Shown here: positions 17,983 through 27,105 of the stretch, piece after piece | Position numbering within the stretch: the first letter of the stretch is position 1 | How the letters are laid out: each line of letters begins with the position of its first letter | From: Shinella sp. PSBB067 | GTDB taxonomy: Bacteria; Pseudomonadota; Alphaproteobacteria; Rhizobiales; Rhizobiaceae | DNA length: 64,000 nt | Reading direction: 5' to 3' | Assembly: GCF_016839145.1 (NCBI RefSeq) | Contig: NZ_CP069303.1 | Span: 2,728,001-2,792,000, forward strand | Position numbers and translations under genes: made by a program | Notes under the pieces: model-generated | Told to the model about the DNA's origin: nothing | The model's database searches: none | What the model saw: the letters and a program-made list of their open reading frames with translations, nothing else

Positions 17983-19578
17983 TCATTCCGAAACGCTGAG
18001 GAAGCGGCTCAGGTGCTGGTTGGCGGCATTGTCGTGCCAGCCCTGAACCTTGCTGGAGACGAGCCAGAGGTCGGCCTGCGTCAGGAGCGGCGCGATCGGC
18101 TGCTCCTGCATGAGAAGGGCTTCCGCCTCGTGCAGAACCTTGGCGCGCGCCGCAGGGTCGCGCTCCTCGTACGACTTCTTCATCAGCGCGTCGTAATCCG
18201 CATTGTTGAACTGGCCGTAGTTGAAGGTCTTGTTGCCGCTCGTGCTGAGGGCGAGGAAGTTCTCCGCATCCGCATAGTCGGCGACCCAGCCGGCGCGCGC
18301 CACGTTGAACTTGCCGCCTTCCTGCAGGTAGGCGTAGTGCGAGGACACGTCGAGGTTTACCAGCGAGACGTCGGCCCCGAAGGTGTTCTTCCACATGTCG
18401 GCCACCGCCGTCGCCACGCGCTCGTGGTTCGGGTTGGTGTTGTAACGGATCTCGATCTTGAGCGGCTTGCCGCCCTCGCCGTAGCCCGCTTCCTTCATCA
18501 GTTCGAGCGCCTTGTCCTCTCGGTCGAGCTGGGAGAGCGCGCCGAAATCGGCGGCCGCCGGCTCATAGCCCTGGATGCCCGGGGGCACCATGGAATAGGC
18601 CGGGATCTGCGAGCCGGAATAGATCTCCTTGGCGAGGAAATCGCGGTCGACGGCCATGGAGAGCGCGCGGCGCACGCGAACGTCGCTATAGGGTTCCTGG
18701 CGGGTATCGAAGGCGTAGTAATAGGTCGCCAGTGTCGGCGAGACATGGACCTGGTCGCCGTAGCTCTTGTTCAGCCGCTCGATCTGGTCGGCCGAGAAGT
18801 TGTAGACGAGGTCCATCTCCTTCGCCTCGAAGCGGCGGACGGAGGCGGCCTGGTCGTCGATCGGGTAGAAGATCACCTTGTCGAGCTTGACGTTGGCGGC
18901 ATCCCAGTATTCGCCGTTCTTCTCGACGACGAGGTTGTCGTTCGGCACATGGCTGACGAGCTTGAAGGCACCGTTCGAGACCATCGTGCCGGGCTTGACG
19001 AAATCGGCACCGTTCTTCTCGACGCTTGCCTTGGAGACCGGCAGCGCCGTCTGGTGCGCAAGCAGTTCCAGGAAGAAGGGCGTCGGGCGTTCCAGCGTCA
19101 CTTCCAGCGTCCTGGCATCGACGGCCTTGAGGCCGAGCTGGTCGAGGCCGAGCTCGCCCTTGTTGACCTTTTCGGCGTTCTTGATCGGGTAGAGGATGTT
19201 GGCGTAGCCCGCGGCCGTCTTGGGGTCCTCGACGCGGGTGAAGGAGAAGACGAAGTCTTCCGCCGTCACCGGGGAGCCGTCGGACCACCTGGCGTTCTCG
19301 CGCAGCTTGAAGGTGTAGACCGTGCCGTCGTCGGAGACCGTCCAGCTTTCGGCGGCGCCCGGGACGATCTTGCCGGCGGCGTCATAGATCGTCAGGCCCT
19401 CGTAGAGGTCCTTCAGGATGAACTCCTCGATATTGATGGAGGTGTGCGCCTGGTCGAGCGTCTGGGGCTCGCCGGCATTGCCGCGGTGAAGCACCGCTTC
19501 GGCGAGCGCCGGGCTTGCGCCGATGAGGAGCGCGCCGGCCAGGAGCGCTGCGCGCAGGCTGATGAGTTTGCTTGCCAT
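17983..19578 (-). CDS. Peptide ABC transporter, periplasmic substrate-binding protein
   Basis: A 531-residue SBP_bac_5 family protein (OppA/DppA type) that delivers oligopeptides to the OppBC permease. The N-terminus has a signal peptide with a hydrophobic stretch ending in SPALAEA, cleaved near residue 25. Family signatures include GNAGEPQTLDQAHTS, LYEGLTIYDAAGKIVPGAAESW, FKLRENARWSDGSPVTAEDFV and DVRVRRALSMAVDRD. ATG 19578 was chosen because GGAAGG stands about 8 nt upstream and it begins the signal peptide. First gene of the operon, divergent from an amino-acid transporter. Confidence 0.93.
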   Translation of the reverse strand: MASKLISLRAALLAGALLIGASPALAEAVLHRGNAGEPQTLDQAHTSINIEEFILKDLYEGLTIYDAAGKIVPGAAESWTVSDDGTVYTFKLRENARWSDGSPVTAEDFVFSFTRVEDPKTAAGYANILYPIKNAEKVNKGELGLDQLGLKAVDARTLEVTLERPTPFFLELLAHQTALPVSKASVEKNGADFVKPGTMVSNGAFKLVSHVPNDNLVVEKNGEYWDAANVKLDKVIFYPIDDQAASVRRFEAKEMDLVYNFSADQIERLNKSYGDQVHVSPTLATYYYAFDTRQEPYSDVRVRRALSMAVDRDFLAKEIYSGSQIPAYSMVPPGIQGYEPAAADFGALSQLDREDKALELMKEAGYGEGGKPLKIEIRYNTNPNHERVATAVADMWKNTFGADVSLVNLDVSSHYAYLQEGGKFNVARAGWVADYADAENFLALSTSGNKTFNYGQFNNADYDALMKKSYEERDPAARAKVLHEAEALLMQEQPIAPLLTQADLWLVSSKVQGWHDNAANQHLSRFLSVSE

Positions 19579-19770
19579 TTTGTTTTCCTTCCCCGTTGTT
19601 CTTTTGGGTGCCCAATCAATTGTCCCTGTTTCAGCGCTTGGCAAGACCCCGAAAACAGGAAATGCCAGCATGTGCACAACCTGAGCGCGGTCCGGCGAAG
19701 CGATGAAATCGCGAGCCTGCGCAACGGTTTGCGACGAAAGATGAGAAAAATATTTGCCTTTACCCAAATA

Positions 19771-19814
19771 AATCGCAGTTTTCTGCGCATCGTTTGGCAC
19801 CGATTTCTGCGATT
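19771..19814. promoter_or_regulatory. Inverted repeat in the divergent transporter promoter region
   Basis: AATCGCAG (19771-19778) and CTGCGATT (19807-19814) are inverted repeats 28 bp apart, about 40 bp before the amino-acid binding-protein start. The 277-bp region between the two transporter operons is clearly A+T richer than its surroundings. A regulator site is possible, but none of the local regulators can be linked to it. Confidence 0.3.
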
Positions 19815-19855
19815 GGTCCCTCATCGAACACTTGAACCGGAAACGGAGTCCCAAG

Positions 19856-20629
19856 ATGAACTGGTTGAAGACCCTCGCCGCCGCCGCGGCCCTGCAGGCC
19901 GCCGCCCTCGCCCCTGCCCTTGCCGGTGAAAACCTCGCCGCCGTCCAGTCGGCCGGCGCGCTGAAGATCGGCACCGAAGGCACCTACGCCCCCTTCACCT
20001 ACCATGACACGGACGGCAAGCTTGTCGGCTTCGACGTGGAGATCGGCGAGGCGGTCGCCAAGAAGCTCGGCGTGAAGGCCGAGTTCCTGGAAGGCAAGTG
20101 GGACGGCCTGATCGCCGGCCTCGACGCCAACCGCTACGACGCCGTGATCAACCAGGTCGGCATCACCGAGGCGCGCAAGCAGAAATACGACTTCTCCGAG
20201 CCCTATATCGCCTCCAAGGCCGTGCTGATCGTGCGCGCCGACGACGACAGCATCAAGGGCTTCGCCGACCTCAAGGGCAAGAAATCCGCCCAGTCGCTGA
20301 CCAGCAACTTCGGCAAACTCGCCCAGGAGTCGGGCGCCGAGCTCGTCGGCACCGACGGCTTCGACCAGTCGATCCAGCTCGTCCTGACCGGCCGCGCCGA
20401 CGCGACGATCAACGACAGCCTGTCCTTCCTCGACTTCAAGAAGCACAAGCCCGACGCCAATGTGAGGATCGCCGCCGAAAAGGAAGGCGCCGACTATTCC
20501 GGCATCATCATCCGCAAGGGCGAGCCGGAACTGCTCGACGCCATCAACAAGGCGCTCGCCGAGATCAAGGCCGATGGCACCTACAAGGCGATCTCGGACA
20601 AGTATTTCGGCCAGGACGTCTCGAAGTAA
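19856..20629 (+). CDS. Polar amino-acid ABC transporter, substrate-binding protein
   Basis: A 257-residue SBP_bac_3 protein. Signal peptide of about 22 residues (TLAAAAALQAAALAPALAGE), then the family start LKIGTEGTYAPFTYHDTDGKLVGFDVEIGEAVAKKLG. The motifs resemble cystine/glutamine binding proteins such as FliY/TcyJ, but ligand identity cannot be set. ATG 19856 was preferred over an upstream TTG because ACGGAG lies about 9 nt upstream and the signal peptide starts there. A hairpin follows the stop. Confidence 0.92.
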   Translation: MNWLKTLAAAAALQAAALAPALAGENLAAVQSAGALKIGTEGTYAPFTYHDTDGKLVGFDVEIGEAVAKKLGVKAEFLEGKWDGLIAGLDANRYDAVINQVGITEARKQKYDFSEPYIASKAVLIVRADDDSIKGFADLKGKKSAQSLTSNFGKLAQESGAELVGTDGFDQSIQLVLTGRADATINDSLSFLDFKKHKPDANVRIAAEKEGADYSGIIIRKGEPELLDAINKALAEIKADGTYKAISDKYFGQDVSK

Positions 20630-20634
20630 TCTTC

Positions 20635-20656
20635 GGCCGGCCGCTTCGCGCCGGCC
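20635..20656 (+). terminator. Hairpin after the amino-acid binding-protein gene
   Basis: GGCCGGC (20635-20641) and GCCGGCC (20650-20656) form a 7-bp stem with an 8-nt loop between the binding-protein and permease genes. It probably reduces downstream expression relative to the binding protein. Confidence 0.5.
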
Positions 20657-20731
20657 TGTTCCTGACCTATAGATAGACCGACGATCTGGCCGGGGATGAC
20701 CCGGCCAGCCGCATTTCGGAGGATCGCCCCC

Positions 20732-21408
20732 GTGCCGCCCTGGCTTCAACTGATGCTGGACTCGCTTGCCCCGCTGCTCTGGGCCGCGCTCGTCTTCACC
20801 ATTCCCCTCACCCTCGCCTCCTTCGTGCTCGGCCTTGCGCTCGGCCTCCTGACCGCCGTCGTGCGGCTCTTCGCCCCGCGGCCGTTCTCGGATATCGCTC
20901 GGTTCTACGTGTGGGTGATCCGCGGCACGCCGCTCCTCGTACAGCTCTTCGTGATCTTCTACGGCCTGCCGAGCGTCGGCATCCTGCTCGACGCCTTCCC
21001 GGCGGCCCTCATCGGCTTCACGCTCAATGTCGGCGCCTATACGTCGGAAATCATCCGCGCCGTCATCTCCTCCGTGCCGCGCGGCCAGTGGGAGGCGGCC
21101 TATTCGATCGGCATGAGCTGGTCGCAGGCCATGCGCCGCACCATCCTGCCGCAGGCGACGCGCGTCGCCGTGCCGCCGCTGTCCAACACCTTCATCTCGC
21201 TGGTCAAGGACACCTCGCTCGCCGCCGCCGTCACGGTGCCGGAACTCTTCCAGACGGCCCAGCGCATCGTCGCCACCACCTACGAGCCGCTGATCCTCTA
21301 TATCGAGGCGGCGCTGATCTATCTCGCGCTGAGCTCGGTGCTCTCGTCCCTGCAGGTGCGGCTCGAAAAGCGCTTCGCCCGCTATGGCGGCTTCCTGGAG
21401 GCCCGCAC

Positions 21409-21412
<4 letters not shown>
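20732..21412 (+). CDS. Polar amino-acid ABC transporter permease
   Basis: A 226-residue HisM/GlnP-type permease with several hydrophobic segments and the conserved EAA loop SVPRGQWEAAYSIGMSWSQAMRRTILPQA. GTG 20732 was chosen because GGAGG stands 9 nt upstream and the protein then starts like TcyL-type permeases; an ATG at 20696 without a good ribosome site is possible. Stop codon overlaps the ATPase start (ATGA). Confidence 0.9.
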
Positions 21413-22170
<758 letters not shown>

Positions 22171-22311
22171 GCCGTCGGCACACGCTGCCTCACGCTACGG
22201 TAGCGATGAAATTGGGTCGCCGGTAGTTGCGTCGGAGCGGCGATTCAAGCACAGTGACGGGATATTCGTATCTCGTCATGCCCCGGCATGCCCTTTTGGG
22301 GAGAAAGTCCC

Positions 22312-22755
22312 ATGATCAAGAAAACACCGAACCCGATCGACGTCTTCGTCGGCTCCCGTGTCCGCCTGCGCAGGCTGATGGTCGGCATGAGCCAGGAGGC
22401 GCTCGCCGACAGGCTGGGCGTGACCTTCCAGCAGGTGCAGAAATACGAGAAGGGCACGAACCGCATCAGCGCCAGCCGCCTGCAGGCGATCTCCGACGTC
22501 TTCCGCGTGCCGCCGAGCTTCTTCTTCCAAGACGACGAGAACGCCGGGCCCGCAGCGGGCATGGCCCACGAGACCGGCGACGTCTCCACCTTCGTTTCCT
22601 CCAAGGAAGGCCTCGACCTCAATCGTGCCTTCCTGAAGATCGGGGACGCGGGCATCCGCAAGTCGATCATCGCGCTCGCCACCGCCCTCTCCAGGGCGAG
22701 CGCCGGCGCGGAGGCGAACGAACGCGCGGAAAACGCACCGGAACTGCGGATCTGA
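22312..22755 (+). CDS. PraR/PhrR-like XRE transcriptional regulator
   Basis: A 147-residue HTH protein. The N-terminal half (about 8-75) matches the rhizobial PraR/PhrR type: PNPIDVFVGSRVRLRR, MSQEALADRLGVTFQQVQKYEKGTNRISASRLQAI. The C-terminal half is less conserved. PraR-type proteins repress biofilm and quorum-sensing genes in rhizobia, but here the gene is a paralogue at the head of a putative peptide-modification locus. ATG 22312 has GGGGAG 7 nt upstream. It ends 6 bp before the SARP-like gene, so they are cotranscribed. Confidence 0.85.
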   Translation: MIKKTPNPIDVFVGSRVRLRRLMVGMSQEALADRLGVTFQQVQKYEKGTNRISASRLQAISDVFRVPPSFFFQDDENAGPAAGMAHETGDVSTFVSSKEGLDLNRAFLKIGDAGIRKSIIALATALSRASAGAEANERAENAPELRI

Positions 22756-22761
22756 TCCCAA

Positions 22762-24573
22762 ATGCCGGCGCGGCTGCAGACGCTCGGTCATCTGCGCCTG
22801 CTCGACGAGGGCGGTAGCGATATCGTCTTTCCCGAAAAGGCGCTGCTGATCGTCTGCTACCTCCATGCGCGTGGCTTGGCGGACATGCCGAGGGCGGACG
22901 CGGCGAGCCTGTTCTGGGACGATACGAACACCGCCGCCGCCTATGCCAGCCTCCGGCAGACCGTCTCGCGCATCCAGAAACGCCAGCGCGAGCTTGGCCG
23001 GACCTATCTTGCCTTCACCGACGCAACCATCGCCCTCGGGCCGGAGCCGGTCGAAAGCGATGTGGCGCAGGTCCGCGAGGATGCCGGTCTCGACCGTCTC
23101 GCCGGACTGCTCACCGAAGACTTCCTCAAGCATGTCCGCCCCGTCAACCGGGCGCTCGCCAGCTGGATTGGCCTGCAACGCGCGGCGCACATGGCCCTGC
23201 TGCGCCGCGCCCTCCTAGAAGAGACGGCGGGCGATGGCGGCACTTCCCGGCAAGCCCGCTCGGCCGCCGCCCTTCGCCTGCTGGAGGCAAATCCCGACGA
23301 CGAGGAGGTGCGCGCGGTCCTGACCGGCCGCCCGGCCGTGCCCACGGCCCTGATGACGCTCCAGCCCGTCGCCCGGGTCCTCGTCCCGGAAGAGGCGGCC
23401 GTCGTCCAGCCGCGACAGAATCCGCCGCGTGTCGTGCTGCTGCCGCCGGTCACCGCCTTCGCCTCGCGCATGGCGGCGCGCTTTTCCGAGGCCCTGATCG
23501 AGGACGTCACCATCGGCCTCTGCGCGCTGCGCTCGATCTCGATCATCGCGCCGCACACCGCCGCGCAGATCTCGCTCCAGGCCGACCGCGCCGCGACCTA
23601 CGAGCGCCACAAGATCAGCTACATCCTGGAGACGCGGCTTCGCGACGAGGGCGATGGACATACGCTCTTCGTCCAGCTCATCTTCTTCGGCAGCGACGAG
23701 GTCATCTGGGCCGAGCGCTTCCCGCTTTCGGCCGAGGGGCTCGCCCGGTCCCGGCAGATGATCGCGCACCAGATCGCCGGCGCCATCGCCACCGAGATCG
23801 AGCGCAACGAACTGGTGCGCGGCGATTACGAACGCGACGCCGATGCCTATCGCAGCTTCCTGATCGGCCAGGGGCAGTTGAAGAACCTCGACCTGCGCGA
23901 CATCCGCCGCGCCCGCAAGAGCTTTCGCGAAGCCCTGCAACTGAGCGCCGGCTTCGCCCCGGCCCTCGGCGGCCTCGCCCGCAGCTACTTCCTCGAATGG
24001 CTCGTGACGGCCCGCAACGACCGCGAACTGCTGGACATGGCCGAGCAATATGCGCAGGACACCATCCGCACCGACGACCGCCTGCCCTCCGGCTACCGCG
24101 AACTCGGCGTCGTCAAGCTCTATGCCCGCCAGTTCGACGAAAGCGCCGCCTATCTCGACCGCGCCGAGGCCCTGAGCCCGCATTATGCCAATGTCATCGC
24201 AAGCTATGCCGATACGCTCGTGCAGGCCTCGCGGCCCGACATCGGCCTCCGGAAGATCGAACACGCCATCGAGCTGAACCCGCTGCCGCCGGACGAGTAT
24301 TTCTGGACCGCCGCCGGCGCCAGCTATTCGCTCGGCCTCTACCGGCAGGCGCTCGACTATATCGCCCGCATGAAGGACCGCACCGCCGCCGACCGCCTTT
24401 CGGCAGCGAGCTGGAGCATGCTGGGCGATGTCAAGAAAGCGCGGCACTTCATTCGCCGCACTTACGCCGTCCATCCGGACTTCGACCTCGACGCCTGGAT
24501 GGCCATCGTCCCCTTCAAGGAGGAATGGCAGCGCCAGCACTACTACGAGGGGCTGAAGAAGGCGGGTTTTTGA
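22762..24573 (+). CDS. SARP/TPR-type transcriptional activator
   Basis: A 603-residue regulator. The N-terminal 95 residues resemble an OmpR-like winged helix of SARP proteins (RLQTLGHLRLLDEGG and LFWDDTNTAAAYASLRQTVSRIQKR). A BTAD-like helical region follows to about 190. The middle section (about 220-345) has the alpha/beta pattern seen in CadC/TolB-N-like regulators (RVVLLPPV, ISYILETRLRDEG). The C-terminal part (about 360-590) is tetratricopeptide repeats. It lies between the XRE gene and the precursor peptide gene, 30 bp before the latter. That suggests it controls this locus; it is not a homologue of known RiPP enzymes. Confidence 0.78.
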   Translation: MPARLQTLGHLRLLDEGGSDIVFPEKALLIVCYLHARGLADMPRADAASLFWDDTNTAAAYASLRQTVSRIQKRQRELGRTYLAFTDATIALGPEPVESDVAQVREDAGLDRLAGLLTEDFLKHVRPVNRALASWIGLQRAAHMALLRRALLEETAGDGGTSRQARSAAALRLLEANPDDEEVRAVLTGRPAVPTALMTLQPVARVLVPEEAAVVQPRQNPPRVVLLPPVTAFASRMAARFSEALIEDVTIGLCALRSISIIAPHTAAQISLQADRAATYERHKISYILETRLRDEGDGHTLFVQLIFFGSDEVIWAERFPLSAEGLARSRQMIAHQIAGAIATEIERNELVRGDYERDADAYRSFLIGQGQLKNLDLRDIRRARKSFREALQLSAGFAPALGGLARSYFLEWLVTARNDRELLDMAEQYAQDTIRTDDRLPSGYRELGVVKLYARQFDESAAYLDRAEALSPHYANVIASYADTLVQASRPDIGLRKIEHAIELNPLPPDEYFWTAAGASYSLGLYRQALDYIARMKDRTAADRLSAASWSMLGDVKKARHFIRRTYAVHPDFDLDAWMAIVPFKEEWQRQHYYEGLKKAGF

Positions 24574-24603
24574 ACATGCAATCGAACAGGAGAGGAATTG
24601 GAC

Positions 24604-24864
24604 ATGGCAAGACTGGTTGTTCTGGGCATTGAAGGAGACGACGGGCTCTGGGTCGCAGACCTCGATGCCGGCACCGTCTCGCAGATCGGCGTTCCCGCAG
24701 GCGGGGCCCTCAAGGCCGCCGACGACCTGCGAAAGGCCGGCGCGACGATCGTCAAGGGCGTGAACCTCGCCGCGCTCGCCTCCTCGGCGGATGCCGTTTC
24801 GGGCGGCTTCATGGATGTCTCCGGCGGGTTCATGGACGCTTCCGGCGGCTTCATGGATAAGTGA
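24604..24864 (+). CDS. Putative RiPP precursor peptide with three-fold repeated core
   Basis: An 86-residue peptide with no recognised homologue. Residues 1-64 look like a leader: a hydrophobic beta-like start (MARLVVLGIEGDDGLWVADL), then a helical stretch rich in Ala/Lys/Asp. The C-terminus is three exact-spaced copies of (V/A)SGGFMD at 65-71, 72-78 and 79-85, followed by a single Lys. There is no Cys and no Thr in the repeats. AGGAGAGGAA stands 8 nt before ATG 24604 (a TTG two codons upstream is too close to it). The stop overlaps the YcaO start by four bases, coupling their translation. The repeat array, size and gene order are what is expected of a substrate for YcaO/TfuA. Confidence 0.85.
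   Translation: MARLVVLGIEGDDGLWVADLDAGTVSQIGVPAGGALKAADDLRKAGATIVKGVNLAALASSADAVSGGFMDVSGGFMDASGGFMDK
24796..24858 (+). repeat. Three 21-bp tandem repeats encoding (V/A)SGGFMD
   Basis: Three in-frame 21-bp units (24796-24816, 24817-24837, 24838-24858) encode VSGGFMD, VSGGFMD and ASGGFMD. Codons for Ser, Gly, Phe and Asp differ between units (for example TCG/TCC, GGC/GGG, GAT/GAC), while the amino acids are kept. Such synonymous drift implies selection on the peptide rather than a recent duplication. Confidence 0.85.
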
Positions 24865-26051
24865 GCAACAGCCCCTATTCGGACCGCATCTGCGGCCCCG
24901 AAGAGACCTGGAACCGGATCGGGGCGCTTCTGCCCCGGTTCGGCATCACCCGGCTTTCCCGCCTGACCGGGCTCGACCGCGTCGGCATCCCGGTCTGGAA
25001 TGCCGTCAGCCCCAATGCCCGCTCGATCGTCATCAACCAGGGCAAGGGCATCACCGACATCGACGCCAAGGTCTCCGCCGCCATGGAGGCGCTGGAACGC
25101 GCCGTGGCGGGCGACCCGCCCGTGCCGGCACGCCGGTCTTCCCGTCGCGATTTCGCCGAAGCCGGCGAGGCGTGCCTGCCGCTCGACATCTTCGTCGCGG
25201 CCGGACAGCCGTTCATCGGCGAGGACGAGGTGGTCGAGTGGCTGGCGGGGTACGACGTGGCGACCGGCGGCCGCGTCTGGGTGCCGCGCGAGGCCGTGAT
25301 CCTCGACCGTACGAACACCGCGCCACGCTTCTGGCAATCCTCCGACGGCCTCGCCTCCGGCAATTCGGAACCTGAAGCCATCCTGCACGGCCTGCTCGAA
25401 CGCATCGAGCGGGACGCCGACCGGCTATGGCGCCTCCTGCCCCGCCAGAAGCGCCTTGCCACGGCCATGGACCCCGCCGGCATCGCGGATCCCGTCGTCG
25501 ACAGGCTGCTCGGCCGCTTCAGGGAGGCAGGGCTGGACCTTCGCCTCTTCGACATCACCAGCGATCTTGCCGTCCCCAGCTATGCCGCGGTGCTCGCCGA
25601 GGCCGGCATCCTCGCCCGCAGGCAGCCGCTTTTCCACGACGCAACCATCGGCTACGGTACCCATCCCGTGGCTGCACGGGCCGTCATCCGGGCGCTGACC
25701 GAGGTCGCCCAGTCGCGCCTCACCTATATCAGCGGCGCGCGCGACGATCTCTTCGCCGAGACCTTCACCCGGCCGCTGCCGCCGGAGACGCTTGCCCTCT
25801 TCGAGGCGTGGCCCGGCGTGGCCGCCGCCTATCCCGCACCCGGCGGCGATGCCGCCGCGCTCCTGGCCTGGTGCCTGGAAAAGCTCACCGCCTCCGGCAT
25901 CGCCCCGATCGTGGCCGTGCCGCTCGGCGATGCCTCCCTTCCCGTCTCCGTGGTCAAGATGGTCGTGCCGGCCCTTGAAAATCCCGAAGGCGCGCGACGC
26001 CACGCCGTCGGCCCCCGCGCCCTTTCCCGCATGCTGTTCGGAACGCCATGA
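24861..26051 (+). CDS. YcaO-family cyclodehydratase/thioamide synthetase
   Basis: A 396-residue YcaO domain protein; these enzymes use ATP to activate backbone amides of peptide substrates. Diagnostic segments are AKVSAAMEALERAVAG (69-84, the first conserved Glu-rich helix), the ATP/Mg motif at 163-185 (starts GLASGNSEPEAI, with E170 and the ERIERD at 180-185), and THPVAARAVIRALTEVAQSRLTYISGARDD. The start is a GTG overlapping the precursor stop. No fused or adjacent E1-like or dehydrogenase domain is seen, as in YcaO-TfuA systems. Together with TfuA it probably modifies the repeated peptide, perhaps to thioamides as in thioviridamide-type or methanogen McrA systems. The product is inferred. 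Confidence 0.9.
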   Translation: MSNSPYSDRICGPEETWNRIGALLPRFGITRLSRLTGLDRVGIPVWNAVSPNARSIVINQGKGITDIDAKVSAAMEALERAVAGDPPVPARRSSRRDFAEAGEACLPLDIFVAAGQPFIGEDEVVEWLAGYDVATGGRVWVPREAVILDRTNTAPRFWQSSDGLASGNSEPEAILHGLLERIERDADRLWRLLPRQKRLATAMDPAGIADPVVDRLLGRFREAGLDLRLFDITSDLAVPSYAAVLAEAGILARRQPLFHDATIGYGTHPVAARAVIRALTEVAQSRLTYISGARDDLFAETFTRPLPPETLALFEAWPGVAAAYPAPGGDAAALLAWCLEKLTASGIAPIVAVPLGDASLPVSVVKMVVPALENPEGARRHAVGPRALSRMLFGTP

Positions 26052-26767
26052 AAATCCTCTTCGCCGGCCCAAGCCTTCCCGACGCCGCCGCGCTCCGCCA
26101 GGACGGGATCGAAGCCCGCCCGCCGGCGGCGCATGGCGACGTGCTTGCGGCGGTGCGGGCCGGCGCAACGGCGATCGGCCTCGTCGACGGCAATTTCGAG
26201 CATGTCGCGCCGGTCTGGCACAAGGAGATCCTTCACGCGCTGGAAGCCGGCGTCACGGTCTTCGGCGCGGCCAGCATGGGCGCGCTGCGCGCGGCCGAGT
26301 GCGACGGCTTCGGCATGATCGGCATCGGCCGCATCTATGAGGACTATGCCGCCGGGCGGCGCGTCGACGACGCCGACGTCGCCCTGCTGCACGGCCCCGC
26401 CGAACTCGGCTATCCCGCATTGTCGCTTCCCATGGTCAATGTCGACGCCACGCTGGACCGCCTTGCGGCGTCGCGACGGCTCGGCGATCAGGACATAGCG
26501 CGTTTGCGCGAGGCCGCACGCGCCCTCTTCTACAAGGACCGGACGTGGCCCGCCATCCTCGACAGGACCGGCAGCGGCGGGGACAACCGCCGACAACTCC
26601 TGCAACTTTTCCACGCAGAAGCGGTGAACCAGAAGCGCCAGGACGCGCTTGCTTTGCTTCGCGCGCTCACGGATTTTCGGCCGCAAGCCCCTGCAAAACG
26701 GGGAGACTGGACATTCCGCGCCACCACGCTCTGGCGCACCGCGAGCGATCAACCCAGAACGCAATAG
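26048..26767 (+). CDS. TfuA-like protein, YcaO partner
   Basis: A 239-residue TfuA domain protein, named from the trifolitoxin cluster of Rhizobium. The diagnostic VFGAASMGALRAAE is at 71-84, preceded by GLVDGNFEHVAPVWHKEILHAL. In thioamide-forming YcaO systems TfuA is the partner thought to deliver sulfur or recruit the enzyme. The start overlaps the YcaO stop (ATGA), so stoichiometric production is likely. It ends the putative RiPP operon. Confidence 0.9.
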   Translation: MKILFAGPSLPDAAALRQDGIEARPPAAHGDVLAAVRAGATAIGLVDGNFEHVAPVWHKEILHALEAGVTVFGAASMGALRAAECDGFGMIGIGRIYEDYAAGRRVDDADVALLHGPAELGYPALSLPMVNVDATLDRLAASRRLGDQDIARLREAARALFYKDRTWPAILDRTGSGGDNRRQLLQLFHAEAVNQKRQDALALLRALTDFRPQAPAKRGDWTFRATTLWRTASDQPRTQ

Positions 26768-26793
26768 AACGTGCAATTTCCCATTCCGCGTGT

Positions 26794-26838
26794 GTCACGC
26801 TCGCGTCACGCGCAGAATGCGGGAGTCACGCCTATACT
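26794..26838 (+). promoter_or_regulatory. GTCACGC direct repeats with a TATACT box
   Basis: GTCACGC occurs at 26794-26800, 26805-26811 and 26825-26831, spaced 11 and 20 bp, that is about one and two helical turns, on one DNA face. TATACT (26833-26838) follows directly. Such an arrangement resembles activator heptamer repeats of OmpR-like and SARP regulators. It lies upstream of the 74-residue gene and downstream of tfuA. Confidence 0.45.
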
Positions 26839-26880
26839 CGTTGCTGGCTTGAGTGTGAGCATTGCTCGGGGACGTAAAGC

Positions 26881-27105
26881 ATGAGAATCGAAACCACTGA
26901 GACCGAAGATCGGGGCACCGAACTGATGGCGTTGGCCCGCCTTGTCGCCTACGCGCTGGAATCCGCCAAATCGCTGGATGCCGAGGTCGTCGAATTCTGC
27001 CTGGACAAGGCCTTGAGGGCCGTTCTGGACCAGATCGACGAACCCTCCCGCATGACGCTGACGACGAACGACATCGTGCTGATGAACCGGTCGGCGATCT
27101 GCTGA
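26881..27105 (+). CDS. Small conserved-looking hypothetical protein
   Basis: A 74-residue acidic-leaning protein with no recognised domain. The middle is predicted helical (RLVAYALESAKSLDAEVVEFCLDKALRAVLDQ) with two heptad-like hydrophobic stripes. Codon use matches neighbouring genes and its start follows a plausible regulatory region, so it is likely real. Role is unknown; it might respond to the SARP-like regulator encoded upstream. Confidence 0.65.
   Translation: MRIETTETEDRGTELMALARLVAYALESAKSLDAEVVEFCLDKALRAVLDQIDEPSRMTLTTNDIVLMNRSAIC

Noticed and set aside
24598-24603. TTG start two codons before the precursor ATG
   Set aside because: It almost abuts the ribosome binding site; ATG 24604 has ideal spacing.
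24796-24858. The 21-bp tandem repeats as a CRISPR or minisatellite
   Set aside because: No spacers, in-frame coding, and synonymous differences show that it is peptide-coding sequence.
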